A stretch of 64,000 nucleotides of DNA from Prorocentrum cordatum (GCA_963575745.1 CAUYUJ010015744.1:134288-198287); one strand, 5' to 3'. Shown: positions 44,510 through 55,145, counted from the first letter of the stretch. The notes: a model not told the origin generated them from the letters alone. Numbers and translations are program-made.

Positions 44510-44965
44510 CCAGGAGGAGGAGGAAGAGGAGGAGCAGGAGGAGGAAGAGGGGGAGGAGGAGGAGGGGGAGGCCCTTGCAGCATTCCAAGGCTCTGGCCAT
44601 GGAGTGCGAGGAGAGGGTCCAGCGAAGGCCCTTGCCCCGAATGAGCAACAGCACCAAGGCGGCCCAAGACAGGCCTCGACTCACCCTGACTCCTCCTCCT
44701 CCTCCTCCTCCTCCTCCTCCTCCTCCTCCTCATTCTCCTCCTGGTCCCAAAGCGGCCTCACGGCACCTCCAGGGCGGACCCCGCCAGCATGTGATGGGCC
44801 TTTGCTCCACCACCACCACCACCCACCACCACAAGTTGGAGGGGGGAAGAGAGGTGGAGGAGGAGGAGGAGGAGGAGGAGGAGGAGGAGGAGGAAGTGAG
44901 CGAAGTGAGCGAAGTGAGCGAAGTGAGCGAAGTGAGCGAAGGAAGGAAGGAAAGGAAGGAGGAGG
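44510..44965. repeat. GGA and CCT tracts, with a 9-bp AGTGAGCGA array
   Basis: GGA (44512-44570), CCT (44692-44738), GGA (44851-44893), then five perfect copies of AGTGAGCGA (44895-44940) inside the purine tract. Confidence 0.85.
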
Positions 44966-45160
44966 AGGAGGAGGGCCCCCTCCCCCTCCTGCTCATGGTG
45001 GTGGTGGCGGAGAGCAGGCCCATCAGCATGCGCCCAGGAGCTCCCGCGATGGCCTGGGGGGCGCTCTGACGCGCGCCCCGTGGCCCGGTCCGGCGGCTCC
45101 ACGCCCGTCCACGGAGCCCACGGGCCCCCGAGCGAGGCCCTGGAAGGCCATCTTGGGCTA

Positions 45161-45341
45161 CTCCGGATTTCGTAATAAAAGGGAGGGGGTCTGAACCCTC
45201 CCAGACGAGAAGTTTTAGACCCCCCCAGACCATCCATGAAAGGGCGGCCCTTTGCCCAGACCCTTCCGAACCCTCCAAGACAGCTCAAATTAGACCCCCC
45301 CCCCAAATGTGACCCCCCCCACTTTGTTATGGAATCCGGAG
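45161..45341. mobile_element. MITE with Stowaway/mariner-like termini, TA target duplication
   Basis: The left end CTCCGGATTTCGTAATAAAA with GGGAGGGGGTC is matched by the complement of the right end (CTCCGGATTCCATAACAAAG, TGGGGGGGGTC). A TA dinucleotide flanks each side (45159-45160, 45342-45343). Length is 181 bp with no coding capacity. The CTCC...TAATA end and TA duplication are typical of Tc1/mariner-derived MITEs. Confidence 0.75.
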
Positions 45342-46179
45342 TACACGCTGTGCATCCCTAAGTCTTCGAAGGTTCTTTTTTTTTGGTTGGGGGGGGGGGC
45401 CAAGGTCCTCTCAGTTCTGATCCTTGGTCCTGGGCCTCTTTTCCTGGCCGCCAGGGGGCCAGGGAGAGATAGACACGAGCAGAATCAGAAACGAGCGCGG
45501 TTCGAAACGAACGGCGTGTACATGGGGCCCCGCCCAGGCCCCCCTGTCTCCGCTCATCGGCGTCTTCTTGGAGCCATCTCCGACTCAAAGTAACGTCGTC
45601 GGAGTCGGCTTGAACCAGAGTGCGCGAGTAGCGCACGCGTGGCTCTAGTTTCAATTTCTCCGACGGAAAGACCCCACATGCAAATCCTTTCGGGGAATCT
45701 GGAAATAACCTTCACTGTCGTCCTCGCGATTAGTGAGGTGCCCTTATTATCTTCTCTGTGTCATAATCATTCTCGCCCTGGCGCAGGGCCCTCACCCGCT
45801 CCCCGCGTTGCCTTTGCCTCGCCCTCCTGCTGTTTGTTTCGTCACCCATCACCTCCTCTCTTGTCTATTGCAAGAGCGCGCGCCGATGTTCCTCGACGCC
45901 GTCGCCGCCTCGGCCAGCGCGGGCGCATTCTCGAATGGCCGCGTCGCGCGGCCGTTGGGACAACCCCGCGGGCCAGGCCGTTGGGGCAACAGCACGAACC
46001 GCTGGGGCGCGGGAGCAAACCGTTGGGACAACCCCGCAGGCACCGAGCTAGTCACGGCCGCCCTCAGGCGGTTACCACCCCCGGCCCGGACGCAAGGGTT
46101 TCCCCCTGCGCCCGGCCACCGTCGTTGTCCTCGCCTCCTGTTCCCCCTCTTCCTCCTCACATGATGTTACTTCCTCACA

Positions 46180-47735
46180 ATTTACTCACAGACGAGGCTC
46201 CTGCCTGATATTTCCTCCATCTTCAGGCCTGTGGAGCCCCAAAGTGACGACAATTACAAGGGTGAGGGCGGCCCGTTCGGATTAGCAACATTACGGGCCC
46301 CACAGGGAGGGGGCTCCCGCTTGATACTTTTTCAAAATCATGATCAGCGGGCCCTATAAGGAGGGGGTTCCCGCTTCAGATTTCCTCCGGTTCACTCAGA
46401 GACGAAACTCCCGCATGATATTTCCCCCATGTTCAAGCCTCAGGAACCCAAAATTGACGACAGTTACAGGGATGGGGATGACCCGCTCGGACTGCCAACG
46501 TGAAGCGCGGGCCCCATCAGGAGGGGGCTCCCGCATGAGATTTCCTCACAAGTCACTCACACACCAGGCTCCCGCCTGATACTTCCTCCATATTCAGGCA
46601 TGAGGAGCCCAAACATGATGTCAGTACAGGTTCCCGATGACCCGTTCGGATTACCAACATGAAGCGCGGGTTCCATCGTGATGGGGGCTCCCGCATGAGA
46701 TTTCCCCACACTTCAGTCACACACGGGGCTCAAACCTGATACTTCCTCTATATTCAGGCCCCAGGAGTTCCAAAGTGACGACATGTACAGGGATGGGGAT
46801 GACCCGCAATGCTTTAAACATGACGTGCGGGTCCCATAGGGGCTTCCGCGTGAAACGTCCTCAACAACTTGATTTGCGGGCCCTATGAGGTGGGGATTTC
46901 CGCTTGAGACTTCCTTGCAATTCACTCAAAAACGCAGCTCCCGCCTGATACGTCGTCCAGTCGAGCTTCAGGAACCCAGAAGTGACGACAGTTACAGGTT
47001 CCGATGACCCGCTCGGATTGCCAACATGAAGTGCGGGCCCCATAGGGAAGGGGTTCCCGCCTGAGACTTCCCCACAGTTCAATCACAGACGAGGCTCCCG
47101 CCTGATTTTTTTTATATTCATGCCTAAGGAGCTCAACGGTGGCGACAACTACAGGTTTCCGATGACCTGTTCGGATTACCAACGAGAGCGCGGGCCCCAT
47201 AGGGAAGGGGCTCCCGCATGAGACTTCGTCACAATCCACTCACAGACGTGGCTCCCGCTAAATTTTTCTTCCATATTCAGGCCAGAGGAACCCAACAGTG
47301 ATGAGAGTTAGAGGTTTCCGATGACCCGTTCGGATTACCAACATGAAGTGCGGGCCCCATAGGGATGGGGCTCCCGCCTGAGACTTCCTCACACTTCACT
47401 CACAGACGAGGCTGCCGAATGACACTTCCTCCATACCCAGGCCTAAGGAAACCAAAAAGGATGTCACTTACAGATTCCCGATGACCCGCTCGGATTACCA
47501 ACATGAACTGCGGGCTCCATGGGGGGGGGGCTCCCGCCTGAGATTTCTTCCCAATGTACTCACAGACGAGGGTCCCGCTTGATACTTCCTTCATATTCAG
47601 GCCTGAGGAGCCCTAAAGTGATGTCAGTTACAGGTTTCCGATGACCAGCTCGGACTGCCAACGTGAAGCGCGGGCCCCATAGGGAAGGGGTTCCCGCCCG
47701 ATACGTCCTCACAATTCACTCACAGACGAGACTCA
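46180..47735. repeat. About 160-bp satellite, array A (about 9-10 copies)
   Basis: Each unit holds CACTCACAGACGAGGCTCCC, TTCAGGCCTGAGGAGCCC, GATGACCCGCTCGGATTACC and GCGGGCCCCATAGGGAGGGG. The CGGATTACCAAC word recurs about every 157-160 bp (for example near 47172, 47332, 47492). Confidence 0.9.
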
Positions 47736-48060
47736 TGATGGTGATGATTGATGATGTTGGCGAGGAGGGTGATGTGGTGTTGGTGTGTTCGTGCGCGGGG
47801 CGTCCAGGGAAAATGATGCTGAGTGATGAGAGAGAGAGAGAGAGAGAGTGTGTGTGTGTGTGTGTGTGTGTTTGTGTTTGTGCGATGTGCGATTGGGTAT
47901 GATGATGATGGTGGTGGTGGTGATGCTGATGATTATGAGTAATGGCCGGTAGTGATGGTGATCGATGGTGAGTGACTCAGTATGATGGTGATGATGATGA
48001 TGACGATGATGATGATGACGATGATGAACGATGGTGATGATGACCGATGACGGGATGAAT
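47736..48060. repeat. GAT, GA and GT microsatellites of block A
   Basis: GAGAGAGAGAG (47830-47847), GTGTGTGTGT (47848-47882) and GATGATGAT/GGTGGTGAT (47900-48055). Confidence 0.9.
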
Positions 48061-48383
48061 GCGTGAGAGAGTCGAGCAGTGGGAAAGGTTCCTGCGCGGA
48101 GTGTGTCGAGAGAAAACACAAAAACCCATTCTGGATGTGACGAAAAAACCAAAGAAGCTTAACTGTTGGCAAGCCGTGCGCCCTGTGGCAATATTACAGG
48201 GGGCAGCGGATCGAAGACTCCTACGGCGAAGCACCGCCGCCCCCTGCCTTTTGGAAGCGCCTATATGGCCGAACGTCGTGTCCAGAGCTCGGCCAAGGTA
48301 TCGGACTATGTGGCGTTATGGAAACCCTTCGTGGAACACGTGGGGGAGGAAAAAAAATAAGAAAAACAAGAAGAACAAATACT

Positions 48384-50340
48384 CCGACGGGAAGACCCCA
48401 CATGCAAATCCTTTCGGCGAATCTTGGAATAACCTTCATTGTCGTCCTCGCGATTAGTGAAGTGCCCGTATTGTCTTCTCTACGTCATAATCATTCTCGC
48501 CCTGGCGCAGGGCCCTTACCCGCTCCCCGCGTTGCCCTTGCCTCGCCCTCCGGTTGTTTGTTTCGTCACCCGCCTCCTCCTCTCCTCTCTATTGCAAAAG
48601 CGCGCCGATTTTTCTCGACGCCGTCGCCGCCTCGGCCAGCGCTGGCGCTTTCTCGAATGGCCGCGTCCCGCGGCCGTTGGGGCAACCCCGCGGGCCAGGC
48701 CGTTGGGGCAACCGCGCGAGCCGCTGGGGCGCAGGAGCAAGCCGTTGGGACAGCCCCGCAGGCACCGAGCTAGTCACGGCCGCGCTCAGGCGGTTACCAC
48801 CCCCGGCCCGGACGCAAGGGTTTCCCCCTGCGCCCGGCCACCGTCGTTGTCCTCGCCTCCTGTTCCCCCACTTCCTCCTCGCATGATGGGTCGGGCGAAT
48901 CGCCCTCCGAAGAGCTTTTAATTCCTCACAATTCACTCACGGACGAGGCTCCCGCCTGATACTTCCTGAGGAGCCCCAAAAGGACGACAGTTACAGGGAT
49001 GGGGATGGCCCGCTCGGACTAAACGCATTAAGGGCGGGCCCCACGGGGGGGGGGCTCCGGCTTAATATCTCCTCGAAAACATGCTCTGCGGGCCCCAAAA
49101 GGAGGAGGTTCCCGCTTGAGACTTCCTCGCAGTTCACTCAGAGACGAGGCCTCCGCCTGATACTTCCCCCATGTTCAAGCCTCAGGAGCCCAATGTTGAC
49201 GACAATTACATGGATGAGGGTGACCCTCTCGGATTACCAACGTGGATTGCGGGCCCCAGAAGGAGGGGGGGCTCCTGGTGGAGACTTCCGCACAAGTCAC
49301 TCACAGACGAGGCTCCCGCTTGATTTTTCTTCCATATTCAGGCCTGAGGACCCAAAAGTGACGACAGTTAGAAGTTTTTGATGACGTGTTCGGATTACCA
49401 ACATGAAGCGCGGGCCCCATAGGAAGGGGGTTCCCGCCTGAGACTTCCTCACAATTCACTCACAGACGCGGCTGCCGCCTGATACTTCCCCCATGGCCTG
49501 GTTTGAGGAGCCCAGAAGTAACAACCGTTACAGGTTTCCGATGACCCGTTCGGATTACCAACATGAACTGCGGGCTCCATAAAAAGAGGGGGTCCTGCCC
49601 GAGACTTCCTCACAAGTCACTCACAGACAAGGGTCCCGCTTGATATTTCCCCCAGATTCAGGCCTGAGGAGCCCCAGAACTGACGACAGCTACACGTTTC
49701 CGACGACCCGCTCGGATTACCAACGTGAAGCGCAGGCCCCATAGGGAGGGGGCTCCCGCTTGAGACTTCCTCACACTTCACTCACAGACGAGGCTCCCGC
49801 CGGATTGTTTTCCATATTCAGGCCCGAGGAGCCTAAAAGTGATGTCAGTTACAGGTTTCCGACGACCCGCTCGGATTGCCAACGTGAAGTGCGGGCCCCA
49901 TAGAGAGTGGGTTCCCGCCTGAGACTTCCTCACAATTCAGTCACAGACGAGGCTCATGATGGTGATGATTGATGATGCTGAGGAGGAGGAAGAGGATGTG
50001 GTGGTTGTGTGTTCCTGCGCGGGGTGTCCAGAGAAAATGATGTTGAGTGATGAGAGCGAGAGAGAGAGAGAAAGAGTGTTTGTGTGTGATGCGCGACTGA
50101 GTATGATGATGGCGGTGGTGGTAATGCCGATGAGGATGGTGATGATCGATGGCCGCTGCTGATGGTGATCGATGGTTAGTGAATGGGTGTGATGATGATT
50201 GCGGTGGTGATAATGATGACCGATGGTGATGATGACCGATGACGGGGTGAATGCGTGAGCGAGGCGGAGAGTGAAAGGGAGGTGTTGTTGCGCGGAGGGT
50301 GTCCCGAGAAAACAAGAAACCAAATTAGGATGTGGGCAAA
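48384..50340. repeat. Segmental duplication, block B
   Basis: It repeats block A from CCGACGGGAAGACCCCACATG to GTGTCCCGAGAAAACAAG. The unique head is closely similar; the satellite part is shorter and the GAT tail is more degenerate. Confidence 0.9.
48915..49950. repeat. About 160-bp satellite, array B (about 6-7 copies)
   Basis: Same unit as array A (ACTCACAGACGAGGCTCCCG, GATGACCCGTTCGGATTACC, GGGCCCCATAGGGAGGGGGC). Confidence 0.9.
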
Positions 50341-50449
50341 AAGAAGCACACTAAGACGAATCGTACTTAATATGAATAAGAAGACGATTAATAATAACAA
50401 TAGGAGGAGGATGATGATGATGATGAGGAGGAGGAGGAGGAAAAGGCCT

Positions 50450-50790
50450 CTTAGGGCACTCGTTGGGTTTCCTGGGGTCTTCTTGGAGGCCTCTTGGGGG
50501 CTTCCTTGGGCCTCTTGGGGGCCTTTATGGGGCTCCTTGTGAGGTGCTTTGGCCGTGTTCCTGGCTCGTCTGGCGCCGTCGGGAGCCGTCTCGAGGACTC
50601 TCTAGGCCGACTTTGGGTTTTCTCTTGGGGCGCTTCAGGGCCGTCCGGGAGGCCATCTGGGGTCTCTTGGAGGTCTCTGGGGCCGTCTTGGCTCGGGGCC
50701 CTGCTGGGGCCGTCTTAGGGGGCCTCTTCGGCCGTCAGGGGCACCCTCGCAGGCTTCTGGGGCGCCCTTGGGGCCACCTTGGCGGCCGTC
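50450..50790. repeat. 11-bp GGCCTCTTGGG array
   Basis: TTCTTGGAGGCCTCTTGGGG-type units; the frames 50463-50843 and 50494-50718 are array translations. A GAT/GAG tract (50403-50445) precedes it. Confidence 0.85.
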
Positions 50791-51054
50791 GAGCAGCAGA
50801 AAGTGAGCAAAAACGCCAACATGCAGGCCTCGGAAAAAAATAGCGAACATTCATGCCACATTCATTTATGAACGCCTCCTTCTTCCCCCAATGTTCAAAG
50901 TTGGCGGCTGGTCTGATGAGTTGCACCTCGACCGCAGTCCTCCCCGCGCGTGCCAACCTTGAGTTTGGGGGGCAGGGGGGGTGTTCACTAATTGTTTCCC
51001 TCAACCGTACATCGAAAACCTACGGGAAGTCAACGATTTGGGCATACATTCAGG
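50791..51054. other. No recognisable gene
   Basis: Mixed sequence. GTCAACGATTTGGGCAT (51028) resembles ATCAATGATTTGGCAT (10736) and ACCAATGATTTGGGCAT (52007), each next to an 11-bp array. Confidence 0.5.
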
Positions 51055-52185
51055 CCTTCCTGGAGGTCCTGTTGTAGGCCTCTTGGGCCGTCTTGGGGGC
51101 CTGGTCGGGCCGTCTTGGGCGATCGTGAGGCCCTCTTGGGGGGCATCCCGGCCCCTCTTGGAGACATGGAGACATCTTTCGGGGGCGGAAAAGAGAGGGG
51201 TGATGACTAGGGGGGGGGGTGGATATCATGGCGCGGGCCATGATATTTCCCCAGATTTCGTGGCGCCTCTTCTCGTTTTATTACGTCCCTGGCCCCCCCG
51301 CTGGGCCGCGCACATGCCGCCGGTCATGATTTGCACACCCCCCTCTTGGACACCCCCCTCTTAGCCGCTCCCGAATCTTAAGACCACGTTGGGCTCTCCT
51401 GGGACCATCGTGGCCGTCTTGGAGACCATCTTGGCCGTCTTACAGCCCATCTTGGGGCCGTCTGGAGCGGGAAGGCCGACGACCTGGGAGGACGGGCGGG
51501 TCGGGCCGAGACCCAACTGGGATCCTTCAGAAAGGACCAGGCCGAACCAACCCAACATCCAGCACGCCGTGCAAGCCTGTGGCAAGCCACAGGGGGCGGC
51601 GGATCTGGTGGTCCTCGGCCCATCACGCCACCGCGCCTGGATTGTATGTCAGAGTCTGCTCGGATGCCCGATGGATCTCTTAGGAGGCCTCTCGGACGCC
51701 TATTGGATGCACTTTTGGGATACATTTGCGCCTCTCGGAGGCCTCTTGGGGGCCTCTTGGGGGCTTCCTGGGGCCTCTTGGGGCTCGAGGCCTCGGGTGG
51801 TCATCCTGGGGCGGACGGCTGGAAATGCCACTTCGCGTTCCCCCTCATCGGCCCTTCCTGGGCTGTCTTGGGACCCTCTTAGGCCGTCTTGCAGCCCTTT
51901 CCGGAGTCTCTTTGGCGATCTTTGGGCGATCTTGGGGTCTTCTTGGGCCGTTTTGGAGCGTCGGCCCAAAGAGGCGATAACGTTGAAATCGGTTTCAAGC
52001 GACCAGAACCAATGATTTGGGCATCGTGGGGCCCATTTAGGGGATCCTCGTGGGCCCCTCCTGGGGCGTCTTGTCGGCCTCCGGGGCCATGTCTGGAGGC
52101 CATCTCATCCGTGTTGGTGCCCTCTTGGACCGCGTCGGGGCCTCCTGGGGCCTTCTTGAGATTGCCTCGCTGCCCTCTGGCCTCA
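51055..52185. repeat. 11-bp arrays in three blocks
   Basis: Blocks at 51060-51170, 51395-51460 and 51670-52180 (CCTCTTGGGGGCCTCTTGGG and relatives), separated by short non-repetitive stretches such as 51190-51380 and 51470-51660. No gene. Confidence 0.8.
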
Positions 52186-52380
52186 TGATAAAGTCACGAG
52201 GGAGGCCCCTATGAGGCTCATAGGGGCCTCCCAAGGGATAGCATAGTGTGAGCGCCCAAAGGCTCATAGAGGCTCATAGGGACCTCCCTATAGGGACCTC
52301 CCAAGGGATAGCATAGTGTGAGGCCCGTATGAGGCTCATAGGGACCTCCCAATAGGCTCATAGAGGCTCATAGTATGAGC
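52186..52380. repeat. Short direct repeats (AGGCTCATAGGGACCTCCC, GGGATAGCATAGTGTGAG)
   Basis: GGCTCATAGGGACCTCCC or its variants occur five times, and CAAGGGATAGCATAGTGTGA twice (52233, 52302). Confidence 0.85.
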
Positions 52381-52465
52381 GCCCAGGGGAGCACCTGGCA
52401 GCGCCCAGTGGCGCTCGGCACTCCGCGCTGCGGGCCCCTCGGAGAGAGTCCTGCGAGCCTGCCGG

Positions 52466-52595
52466 GGAGGAGGAGGAGGAGGAGGAGGACGAGGAGGAGG
52501 ATGAGGAGGAGGAGGAGGAGGAGGAGGAGGAGGGGCAGGAGGAGGAGGAGGGGCAGGAGGAGGAGGAGGAGGAGGAGGAGGGGCCTTCTTTTGCG
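52466..52595. repeat. GGA microsatellite
   Basis: GAGGAGGAGGA with a few GAC/GGC interruptions. The complementary Pro-rich frames are not genes. Confidence 0.9.
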
Positions 52596-52710
52596 GCCTC
52601 GGGGCCATGTTGGGGCGGAGGGCTCGACGTGGCAGTTCGTGCTCCCCCCTGGGACCCTCTTGGGCCCGCTTGGAGCGACCTTTGGGGTCGCCTGGGTCGT
52701 CTCGGATAGT

Positions 52711-52879
52711 TCTAGGATTAAATCGGGCATGTCCCTCTACAGGAGGAATATTCGAAAATAGTCAAAAAAATCGTATGGGGACGATGTTTCTATTCTTATG
52801 TTTTGTATATTTGCGGGCTACCTTTAATTTGTCGTCCAAAGTCCGCCTGTAGGGGGACATGCCCGACCTAATTCTAAGA
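52711..52879. mobile_element. MITE with about 35-bp terminal inverted repeats
   Basis: The left end TCTAGGATTAAATCGGGCAT, GTCCCTCTACAGGAGGA pairs with the complement of the right end (TCTTAGAATTAGGTCGGGCA, TGTCCCCCTACAGGCGGA). The interior is 100 bp and AT-rich, without coding capacity. No clear target duplication was seen. Confidence 0.75.
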
Positions 52880-53010
52880 CCTACAAGGCGATGAGGTTGA
52901 CATCGCGCACACCGCCGGAGGGATTTGGACGCTTCTGGCCTCTTGGGCCGGTTCCAGAGTTCTCGGGGGGCCGTCTCGAAGCGCTCTTGGGCCGCCCCGG
53001 TACCTCTCGT

Positions 53011-53052
53011 GGGGTTAACTTCGCTCGGGAGCTCCCGAGCGAAGTGAACCCC
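53011..53052. repeat. 42-bp near-perfect palindrome
   Basis: GGGGTTAACTTCGCTCGGGAG followed by its complement with one mismatch; the central 28 bp are perfect. It reads almost the same peptide on both strands. Confidence 0.95.
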
Positions 53053-53489
53053 ACCCTCCCCCCCAGAAATCGTGAGGGGTAGGGGTAGGGTTCGCACGTG
53101 GCCCCCTATCAGAGGCACCCCGCACTGAACACCATCGGGACGTCGCATGTCCGGGCACGGGCCGCCTGGGGGGGGGTGCAAGGGACGCCCTGAAACAGGA
53201 AGTGCTGCCAGGAAATCCGAGGGAGGCACCGTGGCCCTGGCATCATGTCGGGCGTGTCCCCCTGGAGGGGAATTCTGGACGGAGAATGCAGAATGGCCCA
53301 CAGATGTCCCAGACAGATTCAGGTCCCCGGACTGTTTTGTTGACTGTGTTCCCAGAGATCCGACGTCCTGATTTTTTCAATACGGGGTCCCCGGAAGTCT
53401 CGACCCATTCCCCAGGACGGGTTTTTCGTCCTGAGTCCTTTTTTGACGGTCCCGGGGCCCGGCGACGGCCTCTAGAGGCCGAAAATTGC
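53053..53489. other. No recognisable gene; possible single MITE end
   Basis: At 53248, TCGGGCGTGTCCCCCTGGAG with GGGAATTCTGGACGG resembles the right end of the MITE at 52711. The rest is unassigned, ending near an A-run (53490-53508). Confidence 0.4.
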
Positions 53490-53746
53490 AAAAAAAAAAA
53501 AAAAAAAAACCTCCGTCCTGATTTTTCCAAGACGTTGGATCTCCGGGTTGGACCGTCTCGGGGGCCCTCTCGGGGCCCTCTCGGCCCGCCGCTGGACTGC
53601 CGTGGCTTCGCCCGGTGCCCGCCCGTGGGTGCCCCGTGGGCGCCCCGTGCGCTGCGGTCTGCTGGAGCTTCGCCTGGTGCCGGGTCGTGTGCGCGCGCGG
53701 GCGCCTGGTTGGCGGCCGCCCGCGGGCGCCTCCTCCCTCCTCTCTC

Positions 53747-53900
53747 TTCTCCTCCTCCTCCTCCTCCTCCTCCTCCTCCTCCTCCTCCTCCTCCTCCTCC
53801 TCCTCCTCCTCCTCCTCCTCCTCCCTTCTCCCTCTTCCCTCCTCTCTCCTCCCTCCTCCCTCCTCCCTCCTCCCTCCTCCTCCTCCTCCTCGTCCTCCTC
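53747..53900. repeat. CTC microsatellite up to the assembly gap
   Basis: CTCCTC units, partly CTCCCTC, running into the gap. Same strand and phase type as the tract after the right LTR (61654). Confidence 0.9.
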
Positions 53901-54000
53901 NNNNNNNNNNNNNNNNNNNNNNNNNNNNNNNNNNNNNNNNNNNNNNNNNNNNNNNNNNNNNNNNNNNNNNNNNNNNNNNNNNNNNNNNNNNNNNNNNNNN
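53901..54000. other. Assembly gap, 100 N
   Basis: Exactly 100 N, so probably a conventional gap of unknown true length. It removes the outermost six bases of the left LTR and any target-site duplication. Confidence 0.99.
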
Positions 54001-54202
54001 AGCCACAGCTTCCCACTGGCTGACATCCGAAGCCCTGAAGGAACTCTTTTGGGTCTACCGGGCGCTCCGCACTCTCGTGATATCCCCTGGTCCGAAACAG
54101 CAGCGGCACGCATATGTGACGGGCTGAGCACTGAACAGAACAGGACACTGAGAGCACAACAAGCTACATGACATTGGTCTGTGGCTCATACTGACAAAAA
54201 CA
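54001..54202 (-). repeat. 3' LTR of the copia element
   Basis: Matches 61452-61653 except G at 54143 versus A at 61594 (plus strand). On the minus strand it opens TGTTTTTGTCAGTATGAGCC. The last six bases fall in the gap. Confidence 0.95.
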
Positions 54203-54222
54203 CTCCTCTAAAATCCTTTCTG
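54203..54222 (-). promoter_or_regulatory. Probable polypurine tract next to the 3' LTR
   Basis: On the minus strand AGAAAGGATTTTAGAGGAG directly precedes the LTR TG. It is interrupted by TTTT, so only AGAGGAG is a good purine run; assigned by position. Confidence 0.4.
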
Positions 54223-54304
54223 AAACAGTAGCAGTACAAGGAAAAAGGGGGAGTGGCAGCCCGGGCAAGTGTCCGCCTGCCTAGCTGTCCAGGGGCCTCA
54301 GCTG

Positions 54305-54829
54305 CTACTGCAGGCTGATCGGCACGCCGAAAGCCTTCAGGGCCTCCACCATGCACGTCACGCCGTGCTGGAGCTGGTGGACCTGGGTCTCCAGCTTCTC
54401 GATCTTGCCGTCCAGCTCCTCAAATTTGTTGGCCGCCTCGAGCCACGAGAGGCGGTTGTCGAGGTTCTCGACGGCATCCTCAAGGCTCTTGACCTGGTCG
54501 ACCAAAGTGGAGTCGGCTTTGACGACGTCACCGCTGGAAGTCACACCGGAGCGCTGGGCACCGCTCTCGCTCTTCTCCACCAGGAACTGGAGCCAGCTCG
54601 ACTGACTGGGTCCACTCGTGGGGCTCAAGTGAGTCACGCACCACGAGCAGTAACCGGGGTCGGTCTCCCAGACGACCTCATACTCCTTCCCCTTGTGCTT
54701 CCCGAAACGCAGCACCGTCTCGGACTCCTGCTCTCCCTTGGCACGAAGTCGGGTCAAGTGGAGGCGCTGAGCGAAATCCTCGCCGGTCACACCGGGAGGG
54801 TCGGCACGCTCTTTCTTCTTGATGGGCAT
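54305..54829 (-). CDS. Accessory ORF behind pol: FGKHKGK-motif protein with coiled coil
   Basis: The 174-residue product starts at ATG 54827-54829 (MPIKKKERADPPG). Residues 30-66 hold ESETVLRFGKHKGKEYEVVW and TDPGYCSWCVTH. FGKxKGK...DPGYxxW is the pattern of a small domain found at the C-terminus of ExoX-like exonucleases and in stand-alone proteins. Its Cys residues could bind metal; function here is unknown. Residues 108-160 form a heptad-type coiled coil (DQVKSLEDAVENLDNRLSWL, EELDGKIEKLETQVHQLQ), suggesting oligomerisation. The frame is open upstream to 55147, where an ATG overlaps the pol stop as ATGA, giving 280 codons. I prefer the inner start because the extra N-terminus translates a DNA duplication (54980-55140). 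It could be expressed by reinitiation or from its own trans-spliced mRNA. It sits in the env position, but no signal peptide or membrane segment is seen in the preferred form. Confidence 0.7.
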   Translation of the reverse strand: MPIKKKERADPPGVTGEDFAQRLHLTRLRAKGEQESETVLRFGKHKGKEYEVVWETDPGYCSWCVTHLSPTSGPSQSSWLQFLVEKSESGAQRSGVTSSGDVVKADSTLVDQVKSLEDAVENLDNRLSWLEAANKFEELDGKIEKLETQVHQLQHGVTCMVEALKAFGVPISLQ

Positions 54830-54977
54830 CGTGCGGAACAGCACGCACCACCACACACCGCTCTGTAGTGGCGACTGGGCACAAGTCGTCGCAAGGGTAG
54901 ACCTGTTCAACCGTGGCCTGAAAGATTGGCTCGACACACAACAAAAATGGCAACGTAAGCGTACGCATACAAGGTAG

Positions 54978-55145
54978 AGCATACCGTGGGTGGAGTACAC
55001 AGCGCAAACACAGCATCTCTTAGTCAGTACTGTCGGTGTACAAATAACTGAAATAACGCTTGCGGACACATGTCGTGCAAACGCATACCGTGGGTGGTGT
55101 ACATAGCAGAACACGGCACACGTCTTATCCCCAGAACCGTCGGTC
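54978..55145. repeat. Diverged 100-bp direct duplication behind pol
   Basis: CATACCGTGGGTGGAGTACA (54983) and CATACCGTGGGTGGTGTACA (55084), each followed after about 60 bp by a CYGTCGGT word. A minus-strand TTATTTCAG near 55045 could serve as a splice acceptor (inference). Confidence 0.7.

Larger units (their letters stand above)
45660..48140. repeat. Segmental duplication, block A
   Basis: A unique head (45660-46165: GACCCCACATGCAAATCCTT to CCGTCGTTGTCCTCGCCTCC) is followed by a 160-bp satellite. Then come GAT/GA/GT repeats, and a closing CGATGACGGGATGAATGCGT with GAGAAAACACAAAAACC. All parts recur in the same order at 48384-50340, offset about 2.7 kb. Confidence 0.9.

Noticed and set aside
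43947-45194. 415-codon plus ORF with Thr-Asp-Arg-Gln repeats and complementary Cys-Val ORF
   Set aside because: Translation of CAGA/CA microsatellites joined to GGA/CCT tracts.
53202-54171. ORFs of up to 304 codons crossing the N gap
   Set aside because: They run through undetermined bases and CTC repeats.
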